Numbered from the stretch's first letter, positions 29,601 to 39,872 are shown. The stretch is 63,852 nucleotides of DNA from Gilliamella sp. Pas-s25 (GCF_009795885.1 NZ_WTEV01000016.1:1-63852); one strand, 5' to 3'. Numbers and translations are program-made. Notes: generated by a model from the sequence alone, not told the origin.

Positions 29601-29691
29601 AATCGATTTTAAGTGCAAAATCAAGAAACTGAATACCACTATTCATAATCAGTGTCACTTCTTGACCATAATTGCGTAATTCTGGAAGCAT
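26665..29691 (-). CDS. srfB: SrfB-family Hsp70/actin-like ATPase
   Basis: The 1008-aa product matches the SrfB family. Three signatures of the Hsp70/actin ATPase fold are visible: phosphate-1 (LDVGNSRTCGI, about residue 257), phosphate-2 (TVDIGGGTTDLVI, about residue 577) and the adenosine motif (LLTGRPSRLPGIQ, about residue 783). There is no signal peptide. I chose the ATG at 29691 (AAAGG six bases upstream) over a TTG two codons earlier. It sits 9 bp after srfA and overlaps srfC by 4 bp. The family's substrate is unknown; coupling to SrfC suggests a common complex. Confidence 0.9.
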   Translation of the reverse strand: MLPELRNYGQEVTLIMNSGIQFLDFALKIDWKDNQWRSKVNGSFIDPSESGALIRLIEDVESGQFFTPDNPTFAVKPTQEISVDQSLKLYNGIWLPVPVLRSIPPERFDQGPHNWSRVRIVSIPEGEDPDGNTHRITFAFDTKVFANLQDVAYLAPTENDVMTGAVFSLAHRSDQVSWYLELKWITSWLIDLFQELAPQSERLKIHKDDLNQEIKSKSYYGHYLNIIHLLADSLQLPTIKIVSNNKDDVVKSIPVDMILDVGNSRTCGILIEDHAQDKDSLNHRYELEIRDLTQPEHIYNEPFESRVEFAQTFFGKEHFSLQSGRRDTFRWPSIVRVGQEASRLASRREGNEGATGLSSPKRYLWDQDKYEQGWRFNSHYVKSDHEPFATAEPFSSLINEYGEALHILSNDIQEEYDRKMPVFHPKYSRSSLMTFMLCEVLMHALMQMNSVAQRNKLEHAKTPRNLRSIILTIPPAMPKPEQAIFKSCVYQAIGLVWKSLGWDSSDNNIDFNNPEQLKSVWPNIPEVYIQWDEATCGQVVYLFNETQNNYNGRCEEFIASMIRPDKADKQKLTIATVDIGGGTTDLVINDYQLDYGGNGQANSSNAYIVPTQRFRDGFKVAGDDILLDIIQDTVITALTNGLKQAGIADPNPILSTIIGSQQLSIQDAVLRQQLTLQLFIPVGLQILKAYELYDPLHAEQHVYCSTFGELLQHNMMTDNVFNFINEPIKRALNNPDFSVLDLSIEINLKRIHYLFIRGDYYNICKTFDALSEIISCYQCDVLLLTGRPSRLPGIQSYFRSRLSMPAGRILPLHGYYTGGWYPFHKQERIDDPKTTAAVGAMLCFLSKNLRLPNFYFRSSNIDLYSTVKYIGLLDNLNMIKKENVYYQDIDLDNPDYDFPNLSFEIRGTTRLGFRQLDVDRWPASPIYILTIESSEVAKRLSAEGVVLEVTLGIKNKQKAIENFYIKDVKASDGRACNKNQDIKLSLNTMVNSGLISTQYWLDSGMIKR

Positions 29692-29700
29692 ATACAACCT

Positions 29701-31275
29701 TTATTGTTTTTTCATCGTTATTGGGAATGCAGTCCCATTATTATAAATTCCTTGGCAATTGGCTTTATTATCTTTGCCTGGTGTGCATTGAATTTTGGGT
29801 AATTGATATTTGGTATTATCACTACAAACAGCCTCAGTGTTACCCGCTATACCTAAATTAGCATTTTTAATATCGGTGCCAACATTACCTGTACATTTTA
29901 CACCGTCACTACGTGTTATAGTGACTTCGCCATTGCCATCTTTAAAGTTATAACTTAATTGCAACGGTTTACCTGTGGCTTTGTCTTGAATACCACCATT
30001 GGCGGACCATTGACCATCTAAGAATTTTGTAGATCCTTGCTTGATTGCATCTGCTGGTAAGGCTAAATTATTGGTTTGATCAACCGCAGCATTAGAATCT
30101 GCTTTATTATCTTTATCTGATGGTGAAGAAGAAGTTTGGTCAGCGCTATCTTTGTCTTGTCCATTTTGAACATCTGTATTATCTTTTTTATCGGGATCGG
30201 TAGGCGTTGATTTTTCATCTTTATCATCTGTTTTACCCACATCAGGCGCAGTCACTTGATCATTTTTATTATCTTTATTATCTTGCGCATCTGGATTTGA
30301 AGTATTATTACCCTCATTTGCATTATCTGGTACTACAGAATGATCGACCGAATCACTTGCTACATCGGGGTTAGTCGGAGTATTGGTTGCATTGTCTAAA
30401 ATCGTGCCATTTGGTATAGCACTACCTGTGACACCCAACCGATTATCAACAACCACATTTCTTGGCTCAGTTTTTAATTCTGGTTCTGTCTCTTTTTTAT
30501 CCTGCTTGTCATCCTTTTCAGGTTGACTAATATTGCTATTATCTAAAGATACATTCGGATTAATCGATATCTCAGGTTTTAACCAACAACCGCGTAGCAA
30601 AAATAACGCTAATAAAAGCAACAATAATAATGGTAATAACCCTAGCAACCATATCCACCAACGTTTCCACCATGGTTTATTATCAATAGGCGTCGCAGAA
30701 GTAACGGCTGCTGCTTGTGCAACTTTTGCTACCGGTTCTAAACTATAGAATGGAGAATTACCCTGAGAGGTGTGCGGATATACAAATCCCCAGAAAGTAA
30801 TCACCGGTTTACCGTTAACAATATAAACAAATTGATTACTGGGAAAACGTATTGCCATCAAATTAGGTTCAGCACTATCAACATTATTTTTTGGATCATA
30901 AATAAGTCGGCTAAAAAGCAGTTGATCACCTTCTAAATTAGGATTACTGGCTAGTTGTTTGCCAAAATTCATCACTTTATGTTCAAATTCTTTCAGTAAA
31001 GCCAGCGCCGACTGTTGCTCAGATTCGCTAGCTGAAGTCCAAGGAATAATATCATATTGCCCATCAGGCTGATTTGAATCAAAAGGAATATACCAATCAA
31101 TAATATTGCCATGATCATTGCGTTGAGGAATAGCTAAATAATCGGCATATTGTTTGCCTAATTTAACTCTAAACATTTCACGGATTTGAGTAGCAACTAA
31201 GTAGGCAGCTTTACCATCATACCCCAACACTTTGAAATCTTTGATATCGCCACTTCGAAGTAATGTATTTGCCAT
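29701..31275 (-). CDS. srfA: SrfA-family membrane-anchored protein, first gene of the cluster
   Basis: The 524-aa protein matches the SrfA family as I recall it (start ANTLLRSGDIKDFKVLG; then IPQRNDHGNIIDWYIPF). The N-terminal domain (about 1-190) ends in FVYIVNGKPVITFWGF. One membrane segment follows (about 200-230, WWKRWWIW then a Leu-rich run). A long low-complexity linker rich in Asp, Lys, Asn and Ser covers about 245-400. The C-terminal domain (about 400-524) contains four Cys that could form disulphides in the periplasm. AAAGGAAC precedes the ATG. It leads the operon; the next genes are srfB and srfC. Confidence 0.88.
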   Translation of the reverse strand: MANTLLRSGDIKDFKVLGYDGKAAYLVATQIREMFRVKLGKQYADYLAIPQRNDHGNIIDWYIPFDSNQPDGQYDIIPWTSASESEQQSALALLKEFEHKVMNFGKQLASNPNLEGDQLLFSRLIYDPKNNVDSAEPNLMAIRFPSNQFVYIVNGKPVITFWGFVYPHTSQGNSPFYSLEPVAKVAQAAAVTSATPIDNKPWWKRWWIWLLGLLPLLLLLLLALFLLRGCWLKPEISINPNVSLDNSNISQPEKDDKQDKKETEPELKTEPRNVVVDNRLGVTGSAIPNGTILDNATNTPTNPDVASDSVDHSVVPDNANEGNNTSNPDAQDNKDNKNDQVTAPDVGKTDDKDEKSTPTDPDKKDNTDVQNGQDKDSADQTSSSPSDKDNKADSNAAVDQTNNLALPADAIKQGSTKFLDGQWSANGGIQDKATGKPLQLSYNFKDGNGEVTITRSDGVKCTGNVGTDIKNANLGIAGNTEAVCSDNTKYQLPKIQCTPGKDNKANCQGIYNNGTAFPITMKKQ

Positions 31276-31299
31276 ATGTTCCTTTCTATTTTTCCTATT

Positions 31300-31329
31300 A
31301 TTTTATTTGTTAGCATTTGTACACATCAA
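31300..31329 (-). promoter_or_regulatory. Possible promoter of the srf-linked cluster
   Basis: On the minus strand TTGATG (31324-31329) and TAAAAT (31300-31305) are 18 bp apart, about 25 bp upstream of srfA. Further upstream (about 31450-31480) is an imperfect AT-rich inverted repeat around AACCATTTGGTTT, which could be an operator. The rest of the 283-bp gap between gss and srfA shows no gene. Confidence 0.4.
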
Positions 31330-31558
31330 AAATAAGTTTAACAGAAAACACCATTATTGTAATTGATATCATTATGGATATTATTAATTTTTATTCATAT
31401 TTTTGATAAGTTTCACTACAAATAAAACACTTTATATAAACCATATATAAAAATTTATAACCATTTGGTTTATAAAATTTTTCAAGTCAATTATGACTCT
31501 GCTAGCCTGTTACAAATTTATACTGAAACACATACTTTCCTGAAAGTTTTTCACAAAA

Positions 31559-33433
31559 TTATTTTAAAAACTCTTCATCGGTTAACACGCGTAATGGCTG
31601 CATATCGCTTTCGCCTTTTATCACTAAAGTAGGATCTGAACGTAAACAAGTACCGCCATAATGGCCACCAACCGTAAAAGTACATAACTGCAAATACCTT
31701 TCATCAACTTTAGGTAAACACCATAACTCTTGATAAATATTTTCTTGTTTAGCAAATTTGCCAAGTGTTTTATCGAGTATTTGCTCTTTACTGTTGACCA
31801 GTTCAATATTACTGCCTCTTCGCCCCGCAATAGGTTTGATCGCATAACCTTTTTTTATTAAGTTATCGTTGAGTTCAAAAGTCGATTCTAATAAATAACG
31901 ATGGTTAGGGAATAATGACCACAATACCGGCAAAATCGCCTTATTACTTGGAATAACGGTCCATAAAGGTTCAAAAACAGATACCTCAGGCCGTAAAAGC
32001 ACATCAATTAATCTTACGGTATTATCAGGGTGCCAAGTACGAATCGGCAAACCGGCAACTTGTGCTTCACTTTCTTGTCGAAGCTGTTCTAAAACAGTTT
32101 CCCAAGCCCATGTTTTCCAAACACAAGTGACTTGGCGATCTTCATCGTCCACTAGCCGGCCTCGTTTATCCCATCTCAGTCCACTTAATCCGCGTAAAAT
32201 TTTGCTATCTATTCCTGCCAAAGTCATGGCTTTTTGCATGAATAAAGCGTGATAATTTTCTTCACTATCATCATCGCGCATAATATGTACAAATGCTTGC
32301 GCATCACTATGCTTCCAGCAATTCGCTAAAGCATTAAGTAAACCCTCACTCGGGTTTGTTCCTTCACTAATTCTTGCTTGTGTCGCCCAGTTTGCTAATA
32401 TTTTCCCAGCTTCTGTATGACAAGAGGCCGAATCGGCATTATATTCATAGACTTTAAAGCCACGTTCATCCATACAAAAATCTAATCGGCCGGTAATCAT
32501 TTGATAACGACGCTGTTGCCACGAAAGCCTTAATCTTGGCCATAATATTTCAGGAATATTAAAATTAAGTAATAAATTGTCATCCTTTAATACCTTGTCG
32601 GTGGCATGTAAATACATTAAATGTAATTCATTGGTAGCCTTAATTAACTCTTGCTCAGCACTTTCTGAAATAGTGAAATAACGATAATGATCATCATGAC
32701 TAATCGCATGACCTGTCGCTAATACATACGCATGTTCTAATGGATCTGATTCATCTAACCATTTTTTATCAAATTGCCCTTCGTTTTTAATATGAGCACT
32801 ATGAATTTGAAGTAAAGGCTGAGGAATTTTAGGTTGAGGTAAACTATACTCAGTGTTATCAGTTTGAATCATCCAACCTAAAATTTTCGTGTCATCAAAC
32901 GTATCATGTAAATGATAACCTTCACTAGACACCGTCATTTTAAGCTCACGCGTCCATTGCTGCCCAATAGGTAAACGTGTATGTATTACATTTTGTTCAG
33001 CAATTCGGACTTTGTCTTCAAATACTTCAGTGATAATAGCTACATGGCCTGTTCTGTCAAATACGCCACCATCATCCCATACCAACAAAGAACCTGCTTC
33101 TGGCATTTTTTTGCTACCATTAGCAAAGGCTTGCAAAGGTAAAATCGCCTCATTAACAACTTGCCTTAAAAAACGTAGTGAAAAAATTTCGTGCGCCATT
33201 CCTACATCAGTAAAAACGATACCGTAATTTAAGAATAAAAAACGCCTAGCAAATTCAACACATTGCCATTTATATCCCATATACTCATAGCCAGAATAGC
33301 TACGAAATGATCCATCATTCGGGTATTGATTTCGATCCAATGTTTCATAATCAGAAGAATAAATAGCAACCCCGCCCGGTGCATAACCTAATAATGTGCC
33401 AAAAGGTTCTTTATTTTTGGATTTAGATGACAT
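31559..33433 (-). CDS. gss: Bifunctional glutathionylspermidine synthetase/amidase
   Basis: This enzyme both makes and hydrolyses glutathionylspermidine. The 624-aa protein (E. coli 619 aa) has an N-terminal CHAP amidase domain with the catalytic Cys in WQCVEFARR (Cys 58) and the His in TGHVAIITE. The C-terminal ATP-grasp synthetase has DFCMDERGFKVYEYNADSA, FEPLWTVIPSNKAILP and PIAGRRGSNIEL. Its N-terminus (PFGTLLGYAPGGVAIYSSDY) is nearly the enteric sequence. It lies upstream of srfA on the same strand but 283 bp away, so a shared transcript is possible though not shown. Confidence 0.96.
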   Translation of the reverse strand: MSSKSKNKEPFGTLLGYAPGGVAIYSSDYETLDRNQYPNDGSFRSYSGYEYMGYKWQCVEFARRFLFLNYGIVFTDVGMAHEIFSLRFLRQVVNEAILPLQAFANGSKKMPEAGSLLVWDDGGVFDRTGHVAIITEVFEDKVRIAEQNVIHTRLPIGQQWTRELKMTVSSEGYHLHDTFDDTKILGWMIQTDNTEYSLPQPKIPQPLLQIHSAHIKNEGQFDKKWLDESDPLEHAYVLATGHAISHDDHYRYFTISESAEQELIKATNELHLMYLHATDKVLKDDNLLLNFNIPEILWPRLRLSWQQRRYQMITGRLDFCMDERGFKVYEYNADSASCHTEAGKILANWATQARISEGTNPSEGLLNALANCWKHSDAQAFVHIMRDDDSEENYHALFMQKAMTLAGIDSKILRGLSGLRWDKRGRLVDDEDRQVTCVWKTWAWETVLEQLRQESEAQVAGLPIRTWHPDNTVRLIDVLLRPEVSVFEPLWTVIPSNKAILPVLWSLFPNHRYLLESTFELNDNLIKKGYAIKPIAGRRGSNIELVNSKEQILDKTLGKFAKQENIYQELWCLPKVDERYLQLCTFTVGGHYGGTCLRSDPTLVIKGESDMQPLRVLTDEEFLK

Positions 33434-33627
33434 ATTGTTTTAGCCTTATTGGTAAATAGTAAAAAACGCTTATTTCACTATGTTAGAATTTTCTTATCAT
33501 AGATCAAAATATATACTTTAAAAAGCAATGTTTATTATTCGTTACTTGAAGAGTGATAAACAGCCTATATATAGTAAACACTTTTGATACCAATACATTG
33601 AACCTATTAACTGAGAAAAATAAGATT

Positions 33628-33894
33628 ATGCAACCAACAAAATTAAATGAATTATTAGAGTTCCCATGTTCTTTCACTTACAAAGTAATGGGCGAAGCTA
33701 AACCTGAACTTGTTGACAAAGTGGTATCTGTGATTCAACGTCATGCGCCAGGTGATTATACACCATCAATTAAACCGAGCAGTAAAGGCAATTATCATTC
33801 AGTATCAATTACCATTAATGCCACGCATATTGATCAAATCGAAAATCTTTATAAAGAGTTGGGTGAAATTGATATTGTAAGGATGGTTTTATAA
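33628..33894 (+). CDS. ybeD: YbeD family protein (DUF493)
   Basis: This small ACT-like fold protein of unknown molecular function has 88 aa, against 87 in E. coli YbeD. I chose the ATG at 33628, which gives the conserved start ([11 protein letters not shown]). An upstream in-frame start at 33553 would add 25 unrelated residues. The sequence [21 protein letters not shown] is conserved as in enterics (residues about 40-60). In E. coli it lies beside lipB; here it is isolated and divergent from gss. Confidence 0.93.
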   Translation: MQPTKLNELLEFPCSFTYKVMGEAKPELVDKVVSVIQRHAPGDYTPSIKPSSKGNYHSVSITINATHIDQIENLYKELGEIDIVRMVL

Positions 33895-33917
33895 TACTTT
33901 ACTTTTTTGCTAAAAGT

Positions 33918-33947
33918 AGAGCCTTACTGTTACCGATAAGGCTCTTC
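33918..33947 (+). terminator. Probable terminator of ybeD
   Basis: A 9-bp stem AGAGCCTTA / TAAGGCTCT with a 10-nt loop lies 24 bp after the ybeD stop, followed by only a short T run. The rest of the 293-bp gap to adk shows no gene. Confidence 0.5.
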
Positions 33948-34136
33948 ATAGAAAACAAATAGAATCAATACGCTACCTAAATATTTTTGCTGAAGAGTCT
34001 ATCCTCTGCTAAAACAAGAATTACTTTAAAAAATCTAATAAAATCAGTACATTTTCTAAAGATTTTTAGGCGAGTTTATCGTGGTTCAGCTTTTAGTTTA
34101 TCGCTGTATAAGTGGTGATATTAATCTATTTGAAAT

Positions 34137-34174
34137 AAAAAAGCGCAAGATAGTTAATACTACCTTGCGCTTTT
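34137..34174 (-). terminator. Intrinsic terminator of adk
   Basis: On the minus strand a 14-bp stem (34141-34154 with 34159-34172, one G-U pair) is followed by a T-rich tract. It lies just after the adk stop. Confidence 0.8.
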
Positions 34175-34187
34175 TATAGATAACCAA

Positions 34188-34841
<654 letters not shown>

Positions 34842-34870
34842 TCATATGGCTTTAATATAGATAATATCTT

Positions 34871-35122
34871 CTATTCTGGTAAATAATGAAATACCACCTT
34901 ACTGCTGGAGATTAAACCATCAGTTGGGCAAATATAGTTCACCGACCCGCAGCCCTTAACCATCTGCGCTTTTTGCAGACAAGTCGGGCAAATATATTGT
35001 TCTAAATAATCTTGCTTACAATGAAGACAATTAAAATGTTGAGGCGAAACAATACTCATTTTATGATGACACTTTGGGCAAATGCCTTCTTGCCCCTGCT
35101 CAACTGCCAGTGATTTTGACAT
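34871..35122 (-). CDS. yfgJ: Zinc-ribbon protein YfgJ
   Basis: The 83-aa protein has four Cys pairs (CPKC, CLHC, CPTC, then GCGSVNYIC), typical of a double zinc ribbon. The end GLISSSKVVF resembles enteric YfgJ, which is also encoded beside der. It starts 3 bp after the der stop. Its molecular function is unknown. The family identification rests on the Cys layout, position and C-terminal resemblance. Confidence 0.85.
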   Translation of the reverse strand: MSKSLAVEQGQEGICPKCHHKMSIVSPQHFNCLHCKQDYLEQYICPTCLQKAQMVKGCGSVNYICPTDGLISSSKVVFHYLPE

Positions 35123-35125
35123 AAA

Positions 35126-36595
35126 CTATTTTCGGCCTCTAACATGTTTCATCAATCGGCGTCGTTTTCGTTGCTGTGATGCGGTTAAACTATTTTTCCG
35201 CCCTTCAAATGGATTAGCCCCTTCTTTAAACTGAATTCGAATTGGTGAGCCCATAATTTTTAGCGAGCGTCTAAAATAGTTCATCAAATAACGCTTATAG
35301 GAATCAGGCAAGTCTTCAACTTGATTACCATGAATAACGACAATAGGTGGATTATACCCCCCAGCATGCGCATATTTTAATTTAACACGACGCCCTCGCA
35401 CCAAAGGAGGCTGATGATCATCTTGTGCCATTTGCATAATCTTAGTCAATAAGGCGGTGTTGACACGGCGCGTTGCACAATCATACGCTTCTTGAATGGA
35501 GTCAAATAAGTTACCAACACCACTACCATGCAAGGCAGAAATAAAATGTACACGAGCAAAATCAATAAAGTCTAGCCTATCATCTAGTGTTGTTTTCACT
35601 TGCTCTTTGATATCTTGTGATAAACCATCCCATTTATTAACAGCTATCACAAGTGAGCGCCCACTATTAATAATAAACCCTAGTAATGATAGGTCTTGAT
35701 CGGATATACCTTCACGGGCATCTATAACTAAAATGACAACATTAGCATCTTCAATGGCTTGTAACGTTTTAATGACGGAAAATTTTTCAACGGTTTCGGT
35801 GACTTTTCCTCGCTTACGAACACCAGCGGTATCAATCAAGATATACTCTCGTTCATCACGTGTCATGGGGATATAGATACTGTCACGCGTTGTGCCAGGC
35901 ATATCATATACAACAACGCGCTCTTCCCCTAAAATTCGATTAGTTAGTGTTGACTTACCTACATTTGGACGCCCCACGATAGCAACTTTTATAGGTTGGT
36001 TAATTAATGATTCTGTATCATCAAGATCGGAATCATCATAACATTGAGATAAGTCGTTAGATTGTTCATCGTCATCAAAATCGCTATTTTGTTCATCATC
36101 AAACTGAAAAATAGGATCTAATACCGTTTCAATTAACGAGCTTACACCTCGACCATGGCTAGCTGCAATGGGATGAATTTCGCCCAATCCTAAGCCGTAA
36201 AAATCAGAAATTGCAGTATCGGCATCAATACCATCAATTTTATTAGCCACTAAAAAAGTGGCTTTTTGACGAGAGCGTAAATGCTTAGCGATAGCATGAT
36301 CGGCAGGCATCGCACCCGCTCTAGCATCAACCAAGAAAAGAACAATATCAGCTTCTTCTATTGCTTGCAGGGATTGTTCAGCCATAAAGCTTTCAACCCC
36401 ATCTTCAGAGCCATCAATACCACCAGTATCAATCAAGATATATTCATGGCCCTTAATTTCTGCTCGTCCATATTTGCGATCACGTGTTAATCCAGGAAAG
36501 TCAGCCACTAAGGCATCTCGGGTTCGCGTTAACCGATTAAATAAAGTCGACTTTCCAACATTTGGACGACCAACAAGTGCTACTACAGGTACCAT
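35126..36595 (-). CDS. der: GTPase Der (EngA)
   Basis: Der is an essential double-GTPase for 50S ribosome assembly. Both G domains are intact: GRPNVGKST at residues 8-16 and again near residue 210, with DTGG and DTAG G3 motifs and NKxD motifs (NKID, NKWD). The KH-like C-terminal domain ends in a basic tail ([19 protein letters not shown]). The acidic linker between the G domains (about 165-200, many Asp) is as usual. At 489 aa it is the expected length. It sits in the bamB-der order found in enterics. Confidence 0.97.
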   Translation of the reverse strand: MVPVVALVGRPNVGKSTLFNRLTRTRDALVADFPGLTRDRKYGRAEIKGHEYILIDTGGIDGSEDGVESFMAEQSLQAIEEADIVLFLVDARAGAMPADHAIAKHLRSRQKATFLVANKIDGIDADTAISDFYGLGLGEIHPIAASHGRGVSSLIETVLDPIFQFDDEQNSDFDDDEQSNDLSQCYDDSDLDDTESLINQPIKVAIVGRPNVGKSTLTNRILGEERVVVYDMPGTTRDSIYIPMTRDEREYILIDTAGVRKRGKVTETVEKFSVIKTLQAIEDANVVILVIDAREGISDQDLSLLGFIINSGRSLVIAVNKWDGLSQDIKEQVKTTLDDRLDFIDFARVHFISALHGSGVGNLFDSIQEAYDCATRRVNTALLTKIMQMAQDDHQPPLVRGRRVKLKYAHAGGYNPPIVVIHGNQVEDLPDSYKRYLMNYFRRSLKIMGSPIRIQFKEGANPFEGRKNSLTASQQRKRRRLMKHVRGRK

Positions 36596-36627
36596 GTTTA
36601 TTCTCTAAATTACTTTAATTTTGTGTA

Positions 36628-37800
36628 TTAATTTTTTGTAAAAGCGTAAATATCACCATTTTTAGCTTGAACAATGACTTTATTGTCTACGACTAATGGT
36701 TTCGATATTAATCCACTACTGCTCACTTGAGTCTTAGCTGCAAGCTCCCCATTGTCAGCATTTAACCAATAGAGGTAGCCTTCAAAATCACCAAATACCA
36801 CATAATTTTGATAGATAACAGGATCGGTTAACTGACGATGTGTAAGATTTGGTTGCGTCCAAAGCTCACCACCACCATTCTTGGCAATAGCTTGAACATT
36901 GTCATTTTGGTCGACAACAAATAATCGATTAGTATCAACCGCAAAGCTATGAGTAGAACCAAGTCCTTTACGCCAAACAGTTTGACCATTACTCAAATCA
37001 AGCGCAACTAAACTGCCATTATAACCAACGGAATAAACTAAATTACCTTCAACTACAGGGGTTGAATCAACATCGTTTAATTTTGCAATTTCAGTAGAGC
37101 CTGATGGCTGTGAAATACGTTGCTGCCAAATTAATTGCCCATCATTAATAAAGTAAGCATTTACTCGACCATTATCATCGCCAACAATAGCGGCACCATG
37201 AGCGATAGTCGGTGTAGAGTTGCCTCTTAGCGACAGTGCAGGAACGTCGAAAGAAACATCCCACAAATAATCACCAGTATCACGATTAAGACCTTGAAGA
37301 ATGCCATTTGCAGTATGAATTATCAATTTGTCCTCAGCAGGCACTGGGCGAGCAAGCACTTCACCTTTTACTGTTTTTTCCCACACCACTTTACCACTGT
37401 TACGATCTAACGCATACACAACAGCGCGCTCACTACCTACGTAAACATATTTATCATCAGCACTTACACCACCTGAAAACAATGCTGTTTTGCTGCTAAA
37501 AAGCGTGCTTTGCGATAAGTTGACATCCCATATGGTTTTGCCACTTATTAAATCAATTGCTTTAACTTGTCCACTACGACTTGCAACATAAATAGCATTA
37601 TCATAATTAATCGGACCTAATAATGAATAAATATGAGTATTGCCAGCAGTGCTATTTCGCCATACTTGTTGAATAGGAAATTGATTATTCACTGCTGGTG
37701 AAGGTGAAATTTGAACAATCTCTTCTTCCCCACCGAATAAAGAGCACCCAGCAAGTGAAAACATAAAAACACCAGTAAAAAGATATTTTGATAACTTCAT
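36628..37800 (-). CDS. bamB: Outer membrane assembly lipoprotein BamB
   Basis: BamB is the beta-propeller lipoprotein of the BAM complex, which inserts outer-membrane proteins. The 390-aa protein has a lipobox (LAGC, about residues 16-19) and repeated PQQ-like blades with the recurring pattern ALD-x-NSGKVVWEK / ALDLSNGQTVWRKGLG. Length and order (yfgM-bamB-der) match E. coli. It lies 26 bp after yfgM. Confidence 0.96.
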   Translation of the reverse strand: MKLSKYLFTGVFMFSLAGCSLFGGEEEIVQISPSPAVNNQFPIQQVWRNSTAGNTHIYSLLGPINYDNAIYVASRSGQVKAIDLISGKTIWDVNLSQSTLFSSKTALFSGGVSADDKYVYVGSERAVVYALDRNSGKVVWEKTVKGEVLARPVPAEDKLIIHTANGILQGLNRDTGDYLWDVSFDVPALSLRGNSTPTIAHGAAIVGDDNGRVNAYFINDGQLIWQQRISQPSGSTEIAKLNDVDSTPVVEGNLVYSVGYNGSLVALDLSNGQTVWRKGLGSTHSFAVDTNRLFVVDQNDNVQAIAKNGGGELWTQPNLTHRQLTDPVIYQNYVVFGDFEGYLYWLNADNGELAAKTQVSSSGLISKPLVVDNKVIVQAKNGDIYAFTKN

Positions 37801-37826
37801 TGTATAGCCCCTTATAGCAGGATAAA

Positions 37827-38552
37827 TTAATTTTTACTTTCTTCCGTTGCAGTTTTTTTTGCCTGAGCTTCTTGTTCTGCCTGTTCTTTAACTGCTTGAG
37901 CTTCTTGTTCAGCTTGTTGTTTTGCTTTTAAATATTCAGCTTGATTCAACTTCATTTTAATGTTTTCTTCTAAATCTTTGGTTGGATTAGAAGTTAAAGC
38001 AACGTTATAAGCACTCACTGCATCAGCATAACGCGTCATTTTAACTAACACATCACCACGAAGATCATTAATTACAGCTCCCCAGCTTTCGCTAGTCACA
38101 TGGCTTAGCGATGTTAAACTGTCTTGATATTGACCTTGTTGGTACTGTAAACGCGCTATACGAATATTGGTAATTGCTTTGACTGGCTCTGAATCGGTTT
38201 TCTTTAATGCATCGACTAATAATGTTTGCGCGCCAGAATAATCTTTTAATACTTCAACATAAAATTTTGCCGCGCGTAAATTAGCAAATACACTATAAAT
38301 AGTATCGTTGTCTTTAGCAAAAGCGACTAACTCATTAACGGAATCTGGTTTATTATCATCTAATTGAGCTATTAACTGTTCATACTTATCTGACGATTCA
38401 ATCGCCTTTTCAGCGTTATATGATTGCCAATAGCGCCAGCCAAAAAAGGCTAGTAATCCGATTACCAAAATCGCAACCATAATTTTCCATGTTTTAGCAA
38501 AAAAGCCTTTTATCTCTTCCAGTTGTTCTTCACTCGATAACTGATGACTCAC
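37827..38552 (-). CDS. yfgM: Ancillary SecYEG translocon subunit YfgM
   Basis: YfgM is an inner-membrane protein with a periplasmic TPR domain that works with SecYEG and PpiD. The 241-aa product has an N-terminal anchor (about residues 20-42, VAILVIGLLAFFGWRYW) and TPR-like helices. It ends in a repetitive tail of AEQEAQ units (about residues 213-232) longer than in E. coli YfgM (206 aa). The gene lies between hisS and bamB, as in enterics. Confidence 0.93.
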   Translation of the reverse strand: MSHQLSSEEQLEEIKGFFAKTWKIMVAILVIGLLAFFGWRYWQSYNAEKAIESSDKYEQLIAQLDDNKPDSVNELVAFAKDNDTIYSVFANLRAAKFYVEVLKDYSGAQTLLVDALKKTDSEPVKAITNIRIARLQYQQGQYQDSLTSLSHVTSESWGAVINDLRGDVLVKMTRYADAVSAYNVALTSNPTKDLEENIKMKLNQAEYLKAKQQAEQEAQAVKEQAEQEAQAKKTATEESKN

Positions 38553-38570
38553 ATTTTTCTCCTATATCTT

Positions 38571-39848
38571 TTACTTAATCGACAAACAAGTTTGGACAAC
38601 TTCTTTTTGTGCAACTTCAACTTGTTCGCCTGTTTGTAAATTTTTAATCATGACTGACTGATTAGCTAATTCATTTTCACCAATAATGACTGCTATTTTA
38701 GCACCTAACTTATCAGCTTTGGCAAATTGTTTCTTAAAATTACTACTACCATAATTTGTCATAATTCGCCAATCAGGTAGCCCATCGCGCAATTGCTCTG
38801 CTACACCTTGTGCTGCTGCAATTGTCTTTTCATCACCAGAAGATATCATATACACATCAATCAAATTATCACGGTTAAATGATGGATTAACGGCTTGAAC
38901 TAATAACACTAAACGCTCAACGCCCATTGCAAAACCCACTGCTGGTGTTGGTTGTCCACCTAGTTGGCTTACAAGCCCATCATAACGACCACCACCACAC
39001 ACGGTACCTTGTGCACCTAAACTACTGGTTACCCATTCAAAAACAGTTCGATTATAGTAATCTAATCCACGAACTAATCTTTGATTAATATTGTATTTTA
39101 TTCCAGCGTTATCCAATAAACGGCATAATCCTTCAAAATGTTGTTTAGAATCTTCATCTAAATAATCAAACAGTTTTGGAGCCTGATTAAGTAGTTCTTG
39201 GACAACTGGATTTTTTGAATCAAGAACACGCAATGGATTAGTATACATTCTACGTAAACAGTCTTCATCCAATTTATCTTTATGTTGTTCAAGAAAAGCA
39301 ACTAGTGCATTTCGATAATTAGCTCTAGCTTCAATCGAACCTATTGAATTTAGCTCAAGAGAGGTATGCTGTTCGATACCCAAAGCTTTCCAGAAACGTG
39401 CCGTTAATAAAATAAGCTCAGCATCAATATTGGGTCCGTCAAGCCCAAAGACTTCAACACCAAATTGATGGAATTGGCGATAACGCCCTTTTTGCGGTTT
39501 TTCATAACGGAAAGCAGGACCTAAATACCAAAGGCGTTGTTCTTGATTGTAAAAAAGGCCATGTTCAATGCCTGCACGGACACAACCGGCGGTAATTTCT
39601 GGACGTAAAGTAATACTTTCATCATTACGATCATTGAACGTATACATCTCTTTTTCAACAATATCGGTAACTTCACCGACTGCTCTTTTAAATAGCGCAG
39701 TATCTTCAACAATAGGCGTTCTAATTTCGTTATAGCCATAACTGTTTAATACGCCTTTAACGATTTTTTCAATCTGTTGCCAACATGCACTATCTGTTGG
39801 GAGTAAATCATTCATTCCTCGTATAGATTGGATCTTTCTCTCTGTCAT
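38571..39848 (-). CDS. hisS: Histidine--tRNA ligase
   Basis: This class II synthetase charges tRNA-His. The 425-aa protein (E. coli 424) contains motif 2 ([20 protein letters not shown]), the HisA motifs ([23 protein letters not shown]) and motif 3 (GFAMGVERL). The N-terminal IRGMNDLLP is characteristic. It is part of the ispG-hisS-yfgM block. Confidence 0.97.
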   Translation of the reverse strand: MTERKIQSIRGMNDLLPTDSACWQQIEKIVKGVLNSYGYNEIRTPIVEDTALFKRAVGEVTDIVEKEMYTFNDRNDESITLRPEITAGCVRAGIEHGLFYNQEQRLWYLGPAFRYEKPQKGRYRQFHQFGVEVFGLDGPNIDAELILLTARFWKALGIEQHTSLELNSIGSIEARANYRNALVAFLEQHKDKLDEDCLRRMYTNPLRVLDSKNPVVQELLNQAPKLFDYLDEDSKQHFEGLCRLLDNAGIKYNINQRLVRGLDYYNRTVFEWVTSSLGAQGTVCGGGRYDGLVSQLGGQPTPAVGFAMGVERLVLLVQAVNPSFNRDNLIDVYMISSGDEKTIAAAQGVAEQLRDGLPDWRIMTNYGSSNFKKQFAKADKLGAKIAVIIGENELANQSVMIKNLQTGEQVEVAQKEVVQTCLSIK

Positions 39849-39872
39849 TTATTTATTCGCTATCTAATAAAA

